Source: Undibacterium sp. (lineage in GTDB: Bacteria; Pseudomonadota; Gammaproteobacteria; Burkholderiales; Burkholderiaceae_D). From it: 6,448 nt of DNA. The position numbers were made by a program, and so were the translations under genes. Positions 1 through 6,448 of this stretch are shown here, one piece after another (the first letter of the stretch is position 1; every line of letters begins with the position of its first letter). The notes below the pieces were generated by a model, which was not told the origin of the DNA, did not search any database, and saw nothing but the letters and a program-made list of their open reading frames with translations. The stretch lies in NCBI GenBank assembly GCA_019752975.1, contig JAIELM010000393.1:1-6448 (forward strand), written 5' to 3'.

Positions 1-1174
1 TCGCCACCGTAGGCGCACGCGCGATGTCTTTTTGGTAGTCGTATACGCTAGCTGCAACTTCCCAATCGAATTGAGCTTTGGTATTACTCTTTACACTCAA
101 GCCATGAGTAAGGTGCTCAAGTTGATTTTTGCTATTAGCGATATCGGTCGGATTGACTGTGAATTTTTTGCCTGCGATATTCACGTCACCGCTGTAAACT
201 GGATTGCCGCTAGCATCGCGCAGGTAGCTTTCGGCGCCACTATTCATATTGTTGCGCCAGACCCCGAGGGTATAGCTGGCGCGTATTGTGGGAGAAATAT
301 CGTAGGCGAGTTTGAGCTTAGCATGATCTTGTATGGTGTGATACTGGGTCGTTGCACCAATTAACCACCGATCTTCACCTTGTGGACTACTATCAGTGAC
401 TGCGCCAGTAACAGGCTTACCGTCTGTGCTGACCTTACCAGCGCTGAGTAACTTATTCGTAAATACCAAAGGATGACCGTCACTATCCATGCGATTGACA
501 TTCACCCACCAAGAGAATGCGCCTTGTTTATCGCCTAAACTAGCACTTAGTTGACGACCGCTATAACGTTTATCGGTTGCCACTTCTTGGAAGTTTTCAG
601 TAAAACCAACAAGCTTGATATGAGCTTCGAATTTTTCTGGCATACGGGTGACGTAATCAACCACCGCCCCAACAGAATTGCCGGCGTAGGCTGCCGAAAA
701 GGGACCGTACAATACATCAACACGTTGAATTTCCTCAGGTGTGACCAAGCCCCAGCGTGGGGTAAAGCCTGCACCATTCCCGAGTAAATTGGAAAGCAAG
801 ATGCCGTCAGCATATACCATAGAGCGGGCGCTATTTCCCGTACCAGAAGCACGGCTCGCTAACACCGCGTGGTTGTAATCACCGTCATAGCGTTTGCGCA
901 CCAACAAGCTAGGTAAATATTTGAGTGCATCTTCCGCATCGAGCGCGTTGATCGTGGTTTCTATTGCCTTGGCGCTGATGCCTTCAATCGTGGTTGGAAT
1001 TTCGGTTGGTAAAGTGGTGGGTTTATCGCCTTTGATCATCACGCGTTCGACCTTAGCTTTTTGGATATCTTGATCGCCGTCATTATGACTATCGTTAGCA
1101 AAAGCAGGAAATGCTAGTGTCAAAGCGATGGCTAAGCTGGTAAGAGGTAAAGTGGATGGGGTAGAAAATTTCAT
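1..1174 (-). CDS. TonB-dependent outer-membrane receptor, N-terminal part (runs off the left edge)
   Basis: Reading leftward from an ATG at 1174-1172, 391 codons are open to the window edge. Residues 1-26 form a signal peptide (Lys at 2, hydrophobic core, Ala-Phe-Ala cleavage site), so the product is exported. Residues about 42-48 (VERVMIK) lie where a TonB box is expected. Residues about 55-179 match the plug domain: DAEDALKYLPSLLVRKR near 79-95, then RSMVYADGILLSNLLG near 117-132, VDVLYGPFSAAY near 152-163, and GNSVGAVVDYVTRMP near 165-179. From about 185 the chain alternates short aromatic-edged strands and loops, as at the start of a 22-strand barrel. Family members are usually about 700-800 residues, so roughly half is missing. 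The protein would move a ligand across the outer membrane using TonB/ExbBD energy. The ligand cannot be named; siderophore, metal complex or another compound are all possible. A weak GAGA ribosome-binding site lies about 7 bases before the ATG. The family call is firm; the substrate is unknown. Confidence 0.93.
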   Translation of the reverse strand, partial: MKFSTPSTLPLTSLAIALTLAFPAFANDSHNDGDQDIQKAKVERVMIKGDKPTTLPTEIPTTIEGISAKAIETTINALDAEDALKYLPSLLVRKRYDGDYNHAVLASRASGTGNSARSMVYADGILLSNLLGNGAGFTPRWGLVTPEEIQRVDVLYGPFSAAYAGNSVGAVVDYVTRMPEKFEAHIKLVGFTENFQEVATDKRYSGRQLSASLGDKQGAFSWWVNVNRMDSDGHPLVFTNKLLSAGKVSTDGKPVTGAVTDSSPQGEDRWLIGATTQYHTIQDHAKLKLAYDISPTIRASYTLGVWRNNMNSGAESYLRDASGNPVYSGDVNIAGKKFTVNPTDIANSKNQLEHLTHGLSVKSNTKAQFDWEVAASVYDYQKDIARAPTVA

Positions 1175-1201
1175 AGTTTTCTCGTTGCTATTGTTTTTGC
1201 T

Positions 1202-1220
1202 CTTAATGATATGCATTGGG
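1202..1220 (-). promoter_or_regulatory. Fur-box-like sequence before the TonB receptor
   Basis: Aligned without gaps to the classical 19-bp Fur box, this stretch matches 12 of 19 positions. The matches form two blocks, TAATGATA and CATT, split by two mismatches. It ends about 28 bp before the receptor start and covers the candidate -10 hexamer. TonB-dependent receptors are commonly repressed by Fur when iron is plentiful, so the position makes sense. The score is modest, and the sequence also overlaps a different, perfect dyad, so another regulator could be the real user. Confidence 0.3.
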
Positions 1221-1235
1221 TAGCGGTGCTGTACC
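1206..1235 (-). promoter_or_regulatory. candidate proximal promoter of the TonB receptor gene
   Basis: On the minus strand, TATCAT (1206-1211) matches the sigma70 -10 consensus at 5 of 6 positions. Eighteen bases upstream, GGTACA (1230-1235) matches the -35 consensus at only 3 of 6. Transcription would begin near 1199, leaving about 25 bases before the receptor ATG. The -10 lies inside the Fur-like sequence and the -35 inside the right arm of the 1214-1240 inverted repeat. Such overlap is typical of a regulated promoter. The weak -35 keeps this tentative and would suit an activator-dependent promoter. Confidence 0.3.
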
Positions 1236-1240
1236 CAATG
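1214..1240. repeat. perfect 9-bp inverted repeat in the receptor leader
   Basis: CATTGGGTA at 1214-1222 is exactly complementary to TACCCAATG at 1232-1240, with a 9-base centre. In RNA it would form a strong hairpin; in DNA it could be a site for a dimeric regulator. No run of T follows it on the minus strand, so it does not look like an intrinsic terminator. By a rough count, a 9-bp dyad with a short loop would occur by chance in a gap this size only a few times in a hundred. Confidence 0.7.
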
Positions 1241-1258
1241 GTCGCCGATGCATAAATA

Positions 1259-1274
1259 TCGACGATACCGTCGA
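1259..1274. repeat. perfect 6-bp inverted repeat with 4-base loop
   Basis: TCGACG at 1259-1264 pairs with CGTCGA at 1269-1274 around the loop ATAC. On the minus strand it is followed by TATTTAT, a short T-rich stretch. It could be a weak terminator for transcripts from the DUF2946-like gene or a second structural element of a long receptor leader. The stem is short, so it may also be chance. Confidence 0.4.
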
Positions 1275-1451
1275 AAGCGCTCTATCATTTTTAAAAGAAT
1301 CTGTACCGGAATCGACAATGAAAAACCTCAGCCAAGCAAAGCTCAACTGATTGCAAGCGCATAGGATTTAATCGTTCTCGAATCAGAGCAGACGCATTAG
1401 GAATACCTCGTGTCAAATCCAGGGCAAAAATGCACGGGATAAAACCAGAGA

Positions 1452-1847
1452 TCAGATAGCGTGGAGAGCGGGCGGGCCGCGAGGTGGAAGTGGGGCAGCA
1501 ACAATGGCGGCTAAGCGCGCCGATGGGATACTTTGGGTTGCATAGGAAAGCACATGGACGGGTGGACTGACATACTGCGGTGGCCAACTCGGTGTTATAC
1601 CGCTAGGCATACAGAAAGAACAATCGAGCGTGTGCATGCTAGCTTTGCCATCGACAAGTTTGCCCGACTCACTGACAAATTTAATGCCTGTGCTGGTACA
1701 AACCATGGTCATTCCTTGGCCATTAACGCTATTCAATAAAGGCGCCGCAGTCGCGACACCGAGTGTCAATCCATAAAGGAATAACACTGCCAGCACCATG
1801 CGACGCGTGAGTCGAAAGCAAAATTGGAAGCAAAACAAGGATTTCAT
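1452..1847 (-). CDS. exported DUF2946-like protein
   Basis: The product has 131 residues from the ATG at 1847-1845. Residues 1-35 look like a signal peptide: basic start (R12, R15, R16), hydrophobic stretch 17-32, then Ala-Thr-Ala-Ala. The mature part has the layout I associate with DUF2946: an MVC segment (Cys50) followed by TGIKFV, then LDCSFC (Cys76 and Cys79), a proline-rich middle, a second hydrophobic segment near 108-119 and a C-terminal PPRGPPAL motif. The family's function is not established. The paired cysteines and the frequent closeness of such genes to TonB receptors and copper genes suggest metal handling in the periplasm, which is inference. A TTG at 1880 would add 11 residues with no better ribosome-binding site, so the ATG is preferred. 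It lies 71 bp after the 117-residue gene and may share its transcript. Confidence 0.72.
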   Translation of the reverse strand: MKSLFCFQFCFRLTRRMVLAVLFLYGLTLGVATAAPLLNSVNGQGMTMVCTSTGIKFVSESGKLVDGKASMHTLDCSFCMPSGITPSWPPQYVSPPVHVLSYATQSIPSARLAAIVAAPLPPRGPPALHAI

Positions 1848-1918
1848 GAGGCGGCATTGTAACACCAAAAAAACACCCAAGCCAGTTTAACCAGCCCAGT
1901 ACGTCGCCCCCAAACCTA

Positions 1919-2272
1919 CTATTCCTCGTCCTCAAATTCTTCTGCCAAATTCTTCCAACCATGTTTAGCAGCAAAACTACAAAACTCTTCCGGCGCTTCT
2001 AAGACAATCAGCTTACGCTCTTGCAAGCCTAAATCACTGTGTCCAAAATCTGGGCCAATATAGCCTAGGCTGCGTAGCTTAGCCATAATCTGCGACAACA
2101 GCACTTTATCCTTGTACAAACCATTTTCAATCGGTGCTGAAAAATCCACATATAAATCGATGATGCCGTAACCCTCATCAAAAATTCGCATGCCCTTAAC
2201 TTCGTGGCTAGCACCACTCACATCGGTGGTCATAAAAGAGCCGCAAAGCACAATATCGGTATCGTTAGTCAT
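1919..2272 (-). CDS. conserved-looking hypothetical cytoplasmic protein, 117 aa
   Basis: I do not recognise a family. The 117-residue product starts at an ATG (2272-2270) with a weak GAGA ribosome-binding site about 8 bases upstream. It has no signal peptide and no membrane segment. It reads as a compact alpha/beta protein: a strand-rich first part (MRIFDEGYGIIDLYVDF near 28-44), a basic helix near 55-68 (LLSQIMAKLRSLG), a glycine turn (YIGPDFGHSDLGL near 71-83), a strand (KLIVLEAP near 87-94), a last helix near 95-110 with a GWKNLAEEF end, and a tail rich in Glu and Asp. Balanced composition and plausible secondary structure argue that it is real. It is the first gene of the leftward group, upstream of the DUF2946-like gene, and is divergent from the kinase. 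Nothing in it shows a catalytic or DNA-binding motif. Confidence 0.75.
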   Translation of the reverse strand: MTNDTDIVLCGSFMTTDVSGASHEVKGMRIFDEGYGIIDLYVDFSAPIENGLYKDKVLLSQIMAKLRSLGYIGPDFGHSDLGLQERKLIVLEAPEEFCSFAAKHGWKNLAEEFEDEE

Positions 2273-2437
2273 GATTAGTCTCGAAAAAATAGAAATAAAA
2301 TACTACCGCCTGCAAGGCCATCATACCAAAACCATTCGCTTTCTTTTGAGTTGGATCATTGCATCCTAACTTTTAACAAATAGTCTCGCCCAAACTGGTC
2401 TCATTATAAGACGAGCGGCAAGGAGAAACAGCGCTAG

Positions 2438-2449
2438 ACATCGCGATGT
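2438..2449. repeat. 12-bp perfect palindrome ACATCGCGATGT
   Basis: The sequence reads the same on both strands with no spacer. It lies about 165 bp upstream of the leftward 117-aa gene and about 360 bp upstream of the kinase. It could be a dimer-binding site. Chance occurrence in a 536-bp region is roughly one in eight, so evidence of function is weak. Confidence 0.35.
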
Positions 2450-2614
2450 GCACTTTTATACCTGCATTACTCGATGCTCAGTGGATCGTAGGCCAAATAT
2501 ACCAAACCTTGCCACAAAGACTAGGCACGTTTTTCGCTATAGATCTGTTGTTTCCTAGGATTTCATTTGGCTCCTTTAGGCTGTTTTAGAGCGTTGCTTT
2601 TATTACACAATAAT

Positions 2615-2653
2615 ACATGTAAACGAACACAGTGGTCTTATCTCTTTACATGT
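2615..2653. repeat. 9-bp inverted repeat upstream of the kinase gene
   Basis: ACATGTAAA at 2615-2623 is exactly complementary to TTTACATGT at 2645-2653, with 21 bases between. Each arm contains the palindrome ACATGT, so each could bind a dimer. The two arms begin 30 bp apart, close to three helical turns, placing both on one face of the DNA. A related ACATATGT lies at 2704-2711. The repeat is about 155-195 bp before the kinase start, where an activator or repressor could act. No regulator can be named. Confidence 0.5.
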
Positions 2654-2808
2654 CTAAAATGCGGTCAGTGCGATATCGTAGGTGACAATGTTGTATTTGT
2701 AAAACATATGTGTTGCCCTATGGCTTTATCGGTTATGTTCTTAAATGGGAGGGACTCGGTAAATATAAATCAACTGCGCAGCTGCATTAAATTTCGATGG
2801 GATCCTGT

Positions 2809-5800
2809 ATGCCTATACGTAGGAAATTGAAGCACGACGGTAATTCTGAAGTCGCTCCCGATCACACTTCAGATCGAAGCGAACTGAGTGGCCAAGCTAT
2901 TTATCCGTGGAAGGACTTAATTAACTTTGCTGCGGGGCTTGCTGCTTTGTTTGGCCTGTTTGCTATGGTGGGTTGGGCTTTTTCCATTCCTCTATTTAAA
3001 AGTGTACTTCCTGGTGCAATTGAAATGAAGGCGAATACTGCCTTAGGCATACTCGCATCCGCCAGTTCTTTGTATCTGCTACATAGCCCAAAGGCCGCTT
3101 TGCGATTACGCTTGGCTCAGCTCCTCGCGGGTCTCACGCTCTTGATCGGTGCGGCAACGCTTTCACAACAGTTATTTGCTTGGGAGTTAGGGATTGATGA
3201 GCTCCTATTCCGAGATAATGTGGATACCTTATTTGGTACCCGAGGGCGTATGGCATCGTTTACTGCACTCGGCCTTATTTGTATTGGCACCTCACTCATA
3301 TTGATGTCTCTACGATCTTGGCGAGTAATAAAAGTCGTATTGTCACTGTTGACGATGTTTATTGCTGCAATTTCTTTACTCGGCTATTTTTGGAACGCCA
3401 ATGAAATCGTAACTGACCGCATGTTGCCGCCTGTGGCAATCAATACCGCATTGGCATTTTTGCTCATTGCGGTAAGTACTTTGTATAGTGGTTTAAGGGT
3501 GGAGCAGGAGGAACTGCGCAATAGATTGGTCGAAAAAAAAATACTCTTCACCTTTATCAGTGCATTTGTTTTGTTGGTCTTGGTCGGTGGCTATGCCTAC
3601 CGCGCCTCTGCAAAATTAGCGGACTCGATACAGCAATTAAACCAGATTCAACGCATACACATAGAATTGGCTCAGCTGTATGGTATGGTGGCCGATATTG
3701 AAGCGGTACAGAGACACTATTTGATTTCCGGCAATCCTCAATATAAGACAGAATTTCAACGTCTGTATTCCCTGCTTTCCACGCAATTACAACAAGACCC
3801 TTCCACCGCCAAGCGAGATCCCAAATATCATCAAACCTTTGACGTATTGAGAGCTTTAATTCTGCAGCGCATGAACACCTTACTCGTGCAACTTGAGACC
3901 TCGGTACCTCAGCGCGACTTTAGCAAACAGCAAGGCACTCTGGACGACGGAATTCAAACAATGTCACGCATTCGTAACATCATTGATAGTGTCACAGTAG
4001 TAGAGACAAAACGATTATCTCAGGGAGAAGTCGCCATATCCGAAAATCGTTTGCTTAACTTAGTTTTATTGCTGTCGACCTTAGCACTATTAATTTTTAT
4101 TTTTGCGATTTTGTTTTTTGGGGTACGCACAGAGATTCGCAGTCGCACTAAGGTTGAAGCACAATTACGCGACAGTTCTGTGCGTATGCAAACCTTATTG
4201 AGTACCGTGGTTGATGGGGTTATCACGATGAACCAATCCGGTATTATTGAAACGGTTAATCCCGCGGCAGAGCGCCTATTTGGATATGCCGCATCGGAGA
4301 TTATCGGATCCAATCTCAATCGATTAATGCCAGAGCCACACGACAGTCAGCATAATGATGGCTTACCGCACTTTGAGTTTACAGGCGAGGTGCGCGTCTT
4401 AGGTAAACATATCGAAGTACTTGGGCTACATAAAGATGGCCGCGACATTGCGCTCGACTTGGCGGTAAGTGAAATGACCTTAAATGGTGAGCCTCATTTC
4501 ACTGGCATTGTGCGTGACATTACCTCGAACAAAAAAGCGGAAGCGGTGTTACGTGCCAGCGAAGAACGTTATCGTATGTTATTCAACAGCATGGATGAAG
4601 GATTCTGCGTAATCGAAATGATTTACGATGCGCAGTTCAAGGCTGTGGATTATCGCTTCATAGAAATCAATCGCGAATTTATTAAACAAACTGGCTTACA
4701 CGATGCCTTAACAAAAACCATGTTGGAAATGGTGCCTGAGCATGATGCGATTTGGTTTGAAATCTATGACAAAGTGGTCAAAACAGGAGAATCAATTCGC
4801 CTGCAAAATCCAGCAAATGCCATGCAACGTTATTATGATGTTTTCGCCTCAAGAATTGACGGTGAAAACAGCCATCGCGTTGGTGTACTTTTTAAAGATA
4901 TTACTGAGCGACGCCGTATCGAAGTGGATTTAATGGAGGCAAAAGAACAAGCGGAGTTAGCCAATCACACGAAAGACTCCTTTCTTGCGACAATGAGCCA
5001 TGAAATCCGTACTCCTTTGACCGGCATGTTAGGGATGTTGGAATTACTTTCAATGACGCACTTAGAAGCGGAACAGTTAGCTACACTCAATTCAGCTTGG
5101 GGGTCTGCACGCGCGCTATTACGTATCGTCAACGACATTCTTGATTGGTCTAAAATTCAAGAAGGTAAATTGCAATTAACTTCGCATGCCAGTTCTATCC
5201 CACAAATATTACAGAATGTGACGAATACTTATTCACGGGTTGCCAGCATTAAGGCTTTAGTCTTGCGCCAACATACCGATACCCAGATTGCTGCTGCGCA
5301 TTTGCTTGACCCATTGCGTCTATCACAAATACTAAATAATTTTGTCAGTAATGCGATTAAATTTACTCCGCATGGGGAGGTCGTGATTCGCGCTGACCTA
5401 GTCGCACAATTAGAAAAGCCGATACAGCGCATTCGTTTCTCGGTGAGTGATACGGGTATTGGCATTTCCAAGGAGGATCAAGCACAACTATTTCAACGTT
5501 ATCAGCAGGGCGGCTCCGGCACTGCGCGCATGTATGGCGGGACTGGTCTTGGTCTGGCTATTTGCCGCAACTTAGCGGAATTGATGGATGGGGAAATTTC
5601 CCAAGAAAGTGAACTAGGGCAAGGTGCGACTTTTAGTTTAACTTTAGATTTACCGGTAACTGAGCTGCCCGAAGTGCAACTGCAAAGTATGCATCATGAA
5701 TTGGAACAAAGAACCGTCATGCCCTTGTACGGCAATGTCAAACAGGCACCAACTGTTCTCGCGGTAGATGACCATCCAGTTAACCGGAATTTATTGGCAC

Positions 5801-6448
5801 GCCAATTAGCGTTACTGGGACTACAGGTTGAAACCGCAGAAGATGGGCGCAAAGCACTGTCAATGTGGCAAACTGGACGGTTTGCATTGATTATTAGCGA
5901 TTGCCACATGCCTGAAATGGACGGCTATGATTTAAGCAAAACGATACGTGCGATTGAAGCTGCTGGGATGCGTCCGCGGACACCAATTATTGCTTGGACA
6001 GCGAACGCGTTGGGTGATGAATTCAATGCCTGTATGACGGCAGGTATGGACGAATTATTAGTCAAGCCGAATAATTTAACTCAATTAAAAAATATCCTAA
6101 AAAAATATTTACCCTCTGCGGCTATGTACCTAGATCAAACCCCTGCTGTAGATACTGCAAACCATACGCCTGACACAAATACGGATACTGATGTCAACCC
6201 GGTGCCTATCATTAATTTTGAGAAATTTACTCAGGTTGTTCCAGATCCCAACGAACAGTTGAAGGTACTACAGGATTTTTGTGACTATCTACGCGTCGAT
6301 TGTGCTGTACTCACAACACTACAAGAACAGATGGATTATAGTGCGCTTCATGCCAATGCTCATCGCATGAAAGGCTCCTGTCGTATGGTAAGCGCGGAGC
6401 CCTTGGCACAGGCCTGTCTAGCTTTAGAATTAGCCGCAAAAGAACCAG
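2809..6448 (+). CDS. unorthodox hybrid histidine kinase: 7TM repeat sensor, CHASE3, two PAS, HisKA, HATPase_c, REC, HPt (runs off the right edge)
   Basis: The frame is open for 1213 codons to the window edge. The protein is an inner-membrane sensor that relays phosphate His to Asp to His to an unseen response regulator. Order from residue 1: cytoplasmic tail; TM1 about 38-60; TM2-TM7 between 76 and 264; periplasmic CHASE3 about 265-412 ([18 protein letters not shown] near 295-312); TM8 about 416-438; signalling helix 440-462; PAS1 about 463-575, FixL-like; PAS2 about 585-705; HisKA with His731 in [13 protein letters not shown]; HATPase_c with N-box Asn848, G1 DTGIGI 881-886 and G2 GGTGLGLAI 910-918; REC about 983-1098 with Asp987/Asp988, phospho-acceptor Asp1031 (in [11 protein letters not shown]), Thr1064 and Lys1086; an Asp/Thr-rich linker 1115-1130; HPt from about 1135 with His1185 in AHRMKGSC. 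The core resembles BvgS/EvgS, but the usual periplasmic solute-binding domains are absent. A weak GGGA lies 6 bases before this ATG. An in-frame ATG at 2797 would add four residues; a stop at 2788 limits further extension. Confidence 0.95.
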   Translation, partial: MPIRRKLKHDGNSEVAPDHTSDRSELSGQAIYPWKDLINFAAGLAALFGLFAMVGWAFSIPLFKSVLPGAIEMKANTALGILASASSLYLLHSPKAALRLRLAQLLAGLTLLIGAATLSQQLFAWELGIDELLFRDNVDTLFGTRGRMASFTALGLICIGTSLILMSLRSWRVIKVVLSLLTMFIAAISLLGYFWNANEIVTDRMLPPVAINTALAFLLIAVSTLYSGLRVEQEELRNRLVEKKILFTFISAFVLLVLVGGYAYRASAKLADSIQQLNQIQRIHIELAQLYGMVADIEAVQRHYLISGNPQYKTEFQRLYSLLSTQLQQDPSTAKRDPKYHQTFDVLRALILQRMNTLLVQLETSVPQRDFSKQQGTLDDGIQTMSRIRNIIDSVTVVETKRLSQGEVAISENRLLNLVLLLSTLALLIFIFAILFFGVRTEIRSRTKVEAQLRDSSVRMQTLLSTVVDGVITMNQSGIIETVNPAAERLFGYAASEIIGSNLNRLMPEPHDSQHNDGLPHFEFTGEVRVLGKHIEVLGLHKDGRDIALDLAVSEMTLNGEPHFTGIVRDITSNKKAEAVLRASEERYRMLFNSMDEGFCVIEMIYDAQFKAVDYRFIEINREFIKQTGLHDALTKTMLEMVPEHDAIWFEIYDKVVKTGESIRLQNPANAMQRYYDVFASRIDGENSHRVGVLFKDITERRRIEVDLMEAKEQAELANHTKDSFLATMSHEIRTPLTGMLGMLELLSMTHLEAEQLATLNSAWGSARALLRIVNDILDWSKIQEGKLQLTSHASSIPQILQNVTNTYSRVASIKALVLRQHTDTQIAAAHLLDPLRLSQILNNFVSNAIKFTPHGEVVIRADLVAQLEKPIQRIRFSVSDTGIGISKEDQAQLFQRYQQGGSGTARMYGGTGLGLAICRNLAELMDGEISQESELGQGATFSLTLDLPVTELPEVQLQSMHHELEQRTVMPLYGNVKQAPTVLAVDDHPVNRNLLARQLALLGLQVETAEDGRKALSMWQTGRFALIISDCHMPEMDGYDLSKTIRAIEAAGMRPRTPIIAWTANALGDEFNACMTAGMDELLVKPNNLTQLKNILKKYLPSAAMYLDQTPAVDTANHTPDTNTDTDVNPVPIINFEKFTQVVPDPNEQLKVLQDFCDYLRVDCAVLTTLQEQMDYSALHANAHRMKGSCRMVSAEPLAQACLALELAAKEP

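Larger units (their letters stand above)
1175..1451. other. intergenic leader of the TonB receptor gene
   Basis: This 277-bp gap separates the DUF2946-like gene from the receptor gene. I see no credible coding frame. The half nearest the receptor holds two perfect inverted repeats (1214-1240 and 1259-1274), a Fur-like sequence (1202-1220) and two weak sigma70-like promoter candidates on the minus strand. One has TATCAT at 1206-1211. The other has TTGTCG at 1313-1318 and TTTAAA at 1290-1295, 17 bp apart. No cobalamin or other riboswitch core was recognised. The stretch 1320-1451 shows nothing I can name. The size of the gap and these signals suggest that the receptor has its own promoter. Confidence 0.5.
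2273..2808. other. 536-bp divergent intergenic region
   Basis: This region lies between two divergent genes and should hold both promoters. On the minus strand a perfect TATAAT (2403-2408) lies about 130 bp before the 117-aa gene but lacks a convincing -35. On the plus strand I found no good sigma70 promoter for the kinase; GTGACA at 2682-2687 resembles a -35 but no matching -10 follows. The region contains a 12-bp palindrome (2438-2449), a 9-bp inverted repeat (2615-2653) and ACATATGT (2704-2711). A plus-strand frame from a TTG at 2567 to 2830 encodes 87 cysteine-rich residues and overlaps the kinase start, but I do not accept it as a gene. No RNA gene was recognised. Confidence 0.5.

Noticed and set aside
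32..364. Plus-strand 110-codon frame inside the TonB receptor gene
   Set aside because: It is antisense to a well-supported receptor coding sequence and resembles no protein.
1175..1451. Cobalamin or other riboswitch before the TonB receptor
   Set aside because: The receptor could be BtuB-like, so I looked for the B12-box and a multi-stem core and saw neither. The two hairpins alone do not match a known riboswitch.
1291..1587. Minus-strand 98-codon frame overlapping the end of the DUF2946-like gene
   Set aside because: It lies in another frame over a gene with clear family features and has an Arg/Cys/Pro-rich composition with no recognisable domain.
2350..2374. GTTGGAT/ATCC-t-AAC hairpin followed by TTTT, terminator-like on the plus strand
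   Set aside because: The stem is short with a bulge, the T run is only four bases, and no plus-strand gene lies upstream to be terminated.
2276..2388. 8-bp direct repeat TAGTCTCG at 2276-2283 and 2381-2388
   Set aside because: About two such 8-bp repeats are expected by chance in a region of this length.
4020..5909. Several minus-strand frames of 71-99 codons within the kinase gene
   Set aside because: They are antisense to an intact kinase coding sequence with all catalytic motifs in frame and show no domain of their own.

Overview
The window looks like chromosomal DNA of a Gram-negative proteobacterium of moderate GC content. It encodes an outer-membrane TonB-dependent receptor with a signal peptide, a DUF2946-type exported protein, and a large membrane hybrid histidine kinase of the BvgS/EvgS phosphorelay class. 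The receptor subfamily, DUF2946 and the kinase core would all suit a beta-proteobacterium, possibly Oxalobacteraceae-like, or a gamma-proteobacterium. That placement is an impression from the protein sequences and cannot be tested here.

The left 2.3 kb is read on the minus strand. In transcription order it holds a 117-residue cytoplasmic protein of unknown function (2272-1919), a short exported DUF2946-like protein with three conserved-looking cysteines (1847-1452), a 277-bp gap with two perfect inverted repeats and a Fur-like sequence, and the N-terminal 391 residues of a TonB-dependent receptor (1174-1), which runs off the left edge. The receptor imports some ligand, not identifiable from this half, using TonB energy. 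DUF2946 proteins are often found near such receptors, so a shared metal-related role is possible but unproven.

A 536-bp divergent intergenic region (2273-2808) holds no gene I trust. It does contain a 9-bp inverted repeat whose arms are 30 bp apart and a 12-bp perfect palindrome, both candidate regulator sites.

The right 3.6 kb is one plus-strand gene starting at 2809 (or 2797) and running off the right edge after 1213 codons. It encodes an unorthodox hybrid histidine kinase with a seven-helix membrane sensor built from three repeated helix pairs, a periplasmic CHASE3 domain, two PAS domains (the first FixL-like, with a His at the haem-ligand position), HisKA, HATPase_c, REC and the start of an HPt domain. 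All catalytic residues of the His-Asp-His relay that fall in the window are present. The final response regulator is not in the window, so the output is unknown.

I see no mobile element, CRISPR array, tRNA or rRNA. I do not see strong evidence for a wholly new system. The most distinctive items are the kinase's sensor assembly and the dyad-rich regulatory DNA in front of the receptor and the kinase.
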